Positions 17,538 to 18,369 of a stretch of DNA of 18,369 nucleotides are shown in pieces. How positions within the stretch are numbered: position 1 is the stretch's first letter; each line of letters begins with the position of its first letter. Both the position numbers and the translations under genes were made by a program. This DNA comes from CAYTEH01 sp964436765 (GTDB lineage Bacteria > Patescibacteriota > Gracilibacteria > Peribacterales > Peribacteraceae), in NCBI GenBank assembly GCA_964436765.1, contig CAYTEH010000030.1, forward strand, positions 1 through 18,369, given 5' to 3'. Below the pieces are notes generated by a model. The model was not told where the DNA came from and made no database searches. It was given only the letters and a program-made list of their open reading frames with translations.

Positions 17538-18116
17538 CGTCAGCGCATCCATCACCTCCTGAATCTGCACCTCGGCGCCGTCGGGCATGTGGAACTCGAA
17601 GAGCCGCTGGCGGACGCGCACGAACAGAACCCGTTCCTCGTGAATGGCGGGATCTTTGAAGCTCAGCACGTCGCGCACGGGTTTGCCCTCGCGTTCCTGC
17701 ACTTCGTCCACCAGGTCGCGCATCTGCGAGGAGAAGGAGGTGCGGAGCGCGTCCTTGAGGGCCGAAAGGTAGATTTTCACGTCTGCAGTCTCGGTCCAGG
17801 CGAAGAAGCCGAGCCGGTCGTTCTGGTGCAGGATGACGCGCTTCTCCACTTTTCCGGCGTCGGGGACGATCTGTTCCAGGATGCTTTCCTCATTCGTGGT
17901 CTCGGTGACGATGCTCATGGCGCTGAGGATGTCGAGGACGGCCGCGCCCCTCCTGCCAGCAACACCGGTGCCGGGAGTGTCGGGTGTCTCCTGCTCCGTC
18001 CGTTTCGATGCGGGCATCGCGTTGATGCCGCCCGTGAGGAGCGCATCGGTGGTACCGAGTACGAGGAGTACGCAGAGGAAGCCGAGGGAGGTGAAGATCT
18101 TTCTTGAAGCGGACAT
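17532..18116 (-). CDS. Exported or membrane-anchored hypothetical protein, 194 aa
   Basis: The N-terminal hydrophobic segment (KIFTSLGFLCVLLVLGTTDALL) is a signal peptide or anchor. It is followed by a disordered polar stretch (KRTEQETPDTPGTGVAGRRG) and a mixed alpha/beta domain (ILEQIVPDAGKVEKRVILHQNDRLGFFAWTETADVKIYLSALKDALRTSFSSQMRDLVDEVQ... ERVLFVRVRQRLFEFHMPDG). No family recognised; no Cys pattern or catalytic motif is visible. A -10 (TACAAT) 7 nt before the ATG with TTGTCC at 18 nt predicts a leaderless mRNA. The last residues (LTE) and stop are encoded by the edge of dyad element A3. It is the gene directly upstream of rplK on the same strand. Confidence 0.72.
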   Translation of the reverse strand: MSASRKIFTSLGFLCVLLVLGTTDALLTGGINAMPASKRTEQETPDTPGTGVAGRRGAAVLDILSAMSIVTETTNEESILEQIVPDAGKVEKRVILHQNDRLGFFAWTETADVKIYLSALKDALRTSFSSQMRDLVDEVQEREGKPVRDVLSFKDPAIHEERVLFVRVRQRLFEFHMPDGAEVQIQEVMDALTE

Positions 18117-18123
18117 GGCGATG

Positions 18124-18153
18124 ATTGTAGCTCACGAAAGCATAAAGGGACAA
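18124..18153 (-). promoter_or_regulatory. Promoter of the exported hypothetical, leaderless type
   Basis: TTGTCC (18153-18148), 18-nt spacer, TACAAT (18129-18124), then 7 nt to the ATG at 18116. The -35 overlaps dyad element B. Confidence 0.5.
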
Positions 18154-18252
18154 AAGGAACAAATGAGACAGAGGCAAGGCGCAAAAGGGTACAGAGGCAC
18201 TCCTTTGTTCCTTCTAACACGTTTCCTCTGTTCCTTTTGTTCCTTCTGTCGC
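18145..18252. repeat. Word-repeat dyad element B (GGAACAAA words)
   Basis: GGGACAAAAGGAACA (18147-18161) is complementary to 18229-18243 over 15 bp with one wobble. Both arms are made of repeated GGAACAAA-like words (TTTGTTCCTTC occurs more than once on the right). It lies between two divergent genes. Same architecture as the TGACCAA elements with other words. Confidence 0.65.
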
Positions 18253-18281
18253 CTTTTGTGGTACTCTTTTCTCCTCCTACC

Positions 18282-18369
18282 ATGGCATTGAAACGCATGA
18301 CTCCTCCGGCTCCAGTCACCGCTCCGGTGCCGACCGCCGCCGACACGCCTGCGTTCGAGCAGTCGCTCC
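18282..18369 (+). CDS. Start of a rightward gene (partial)
   Basis: An ATG at 18282 opens a frame that stays open to the window edge (29 codons): MALKRMTPPAPVTAPVPTAADTPAFEQSL. The Pro/Ala-rich composition looks like a flexible N-terminal segment of a cytoplasmic protein. A possible extended -10 (TGG then TACTCT, about 18259-18267) lies 14 nt upstream. No family can be assigned from this fragment; a minus-strand frame also covers the region but has poor composition. Confidence 0.5.
   Translation, partial: MALKRMTPPAPVTAPVPTAADTPAFEQSL

Overview
The window looks like a chromosomal segment of a Patescibacteria (Candidate Phyla Radiation) bacterium with fairly high GC. The reasons are the small, loosely ordered housekeeping genes; a PrgI-family protein followed by a TraC/VirB4-N-like protein; a two-helix VirB2-type pilin; a four-domain ribosomal protein S1 with an Ada-like C-terminal tail; and a YidD of the shape seen in these bacteria. 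A Peribacteria-like lineage is my best guess, from gene style only. UGA is used as a stop, so this is not one of the UGA-glycine lineages. No plasmid, phage, IS transposase or CRISPR array is visible.

Layout. 1-2000: the end of an unknown gene, a leaderless hypothetical gene, tRNA-Gly(UCC) with tandem terminators, an Asn/Thr-rich exported protein with a strong terminator, an SRPBCC protein and a small hypothetical. 2050-4200: yidD diverging from two small membrane proteins, a coiled-coil hypothetical, a mobile-looking dyad repeat and a HIT protein. 4290-7310: rpsA, then a two-gene secretion-type operon (PrgI, TraC-like). 7387-10240: clpC with a CIRCE-type operator. 10243-13063: a pilin/AI-2E-type permease pair diverging from a tRNA-dihydrouridine synthase. 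13065-14870: a PP2C phosphatase behind a divergent sigma-70 factor. 14941-17367: rplK and rplA, normally adjacent, here split by a membrane-protein gene. 17532-18369: an exported hypothetical and the start of a rightward gene.

Two features run through the window. First, intergenic spaces are filled by several unrelated dyad repeats, and in many cases the repeat sits on, or supplies, the stop codon of the neighbouring gene. They include a heptamer-like family (TGACCAA/TGACGCA words) with three long-stem copies plus a half copy inside the dus coding sequence, three look-alikes built from other words, GTAGGGGCG palindromes and CCCTCTCCC dyads. Second, many genes have a -10 hexamer only 6-9 nt before the ATG, often with a TTGACT-like -35 at 16-18 nt, so the transcript would start at or next to the start codon. 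Leaderless translation appears common here, while clpC, rpsA and rplA have real leaders.

Functionally the window mixes translation (S1, L1, L11, tRNA-Gly, Dus), protein quality control (ClpC under likely HrcA control), envelope and secretion functions (YidD, PrgI, TraC-like, pilin, permease, small membrane proteins) and one regulatory pair (sigma factor plus PP2C). All calls come from reading the sequence; no database search was run.
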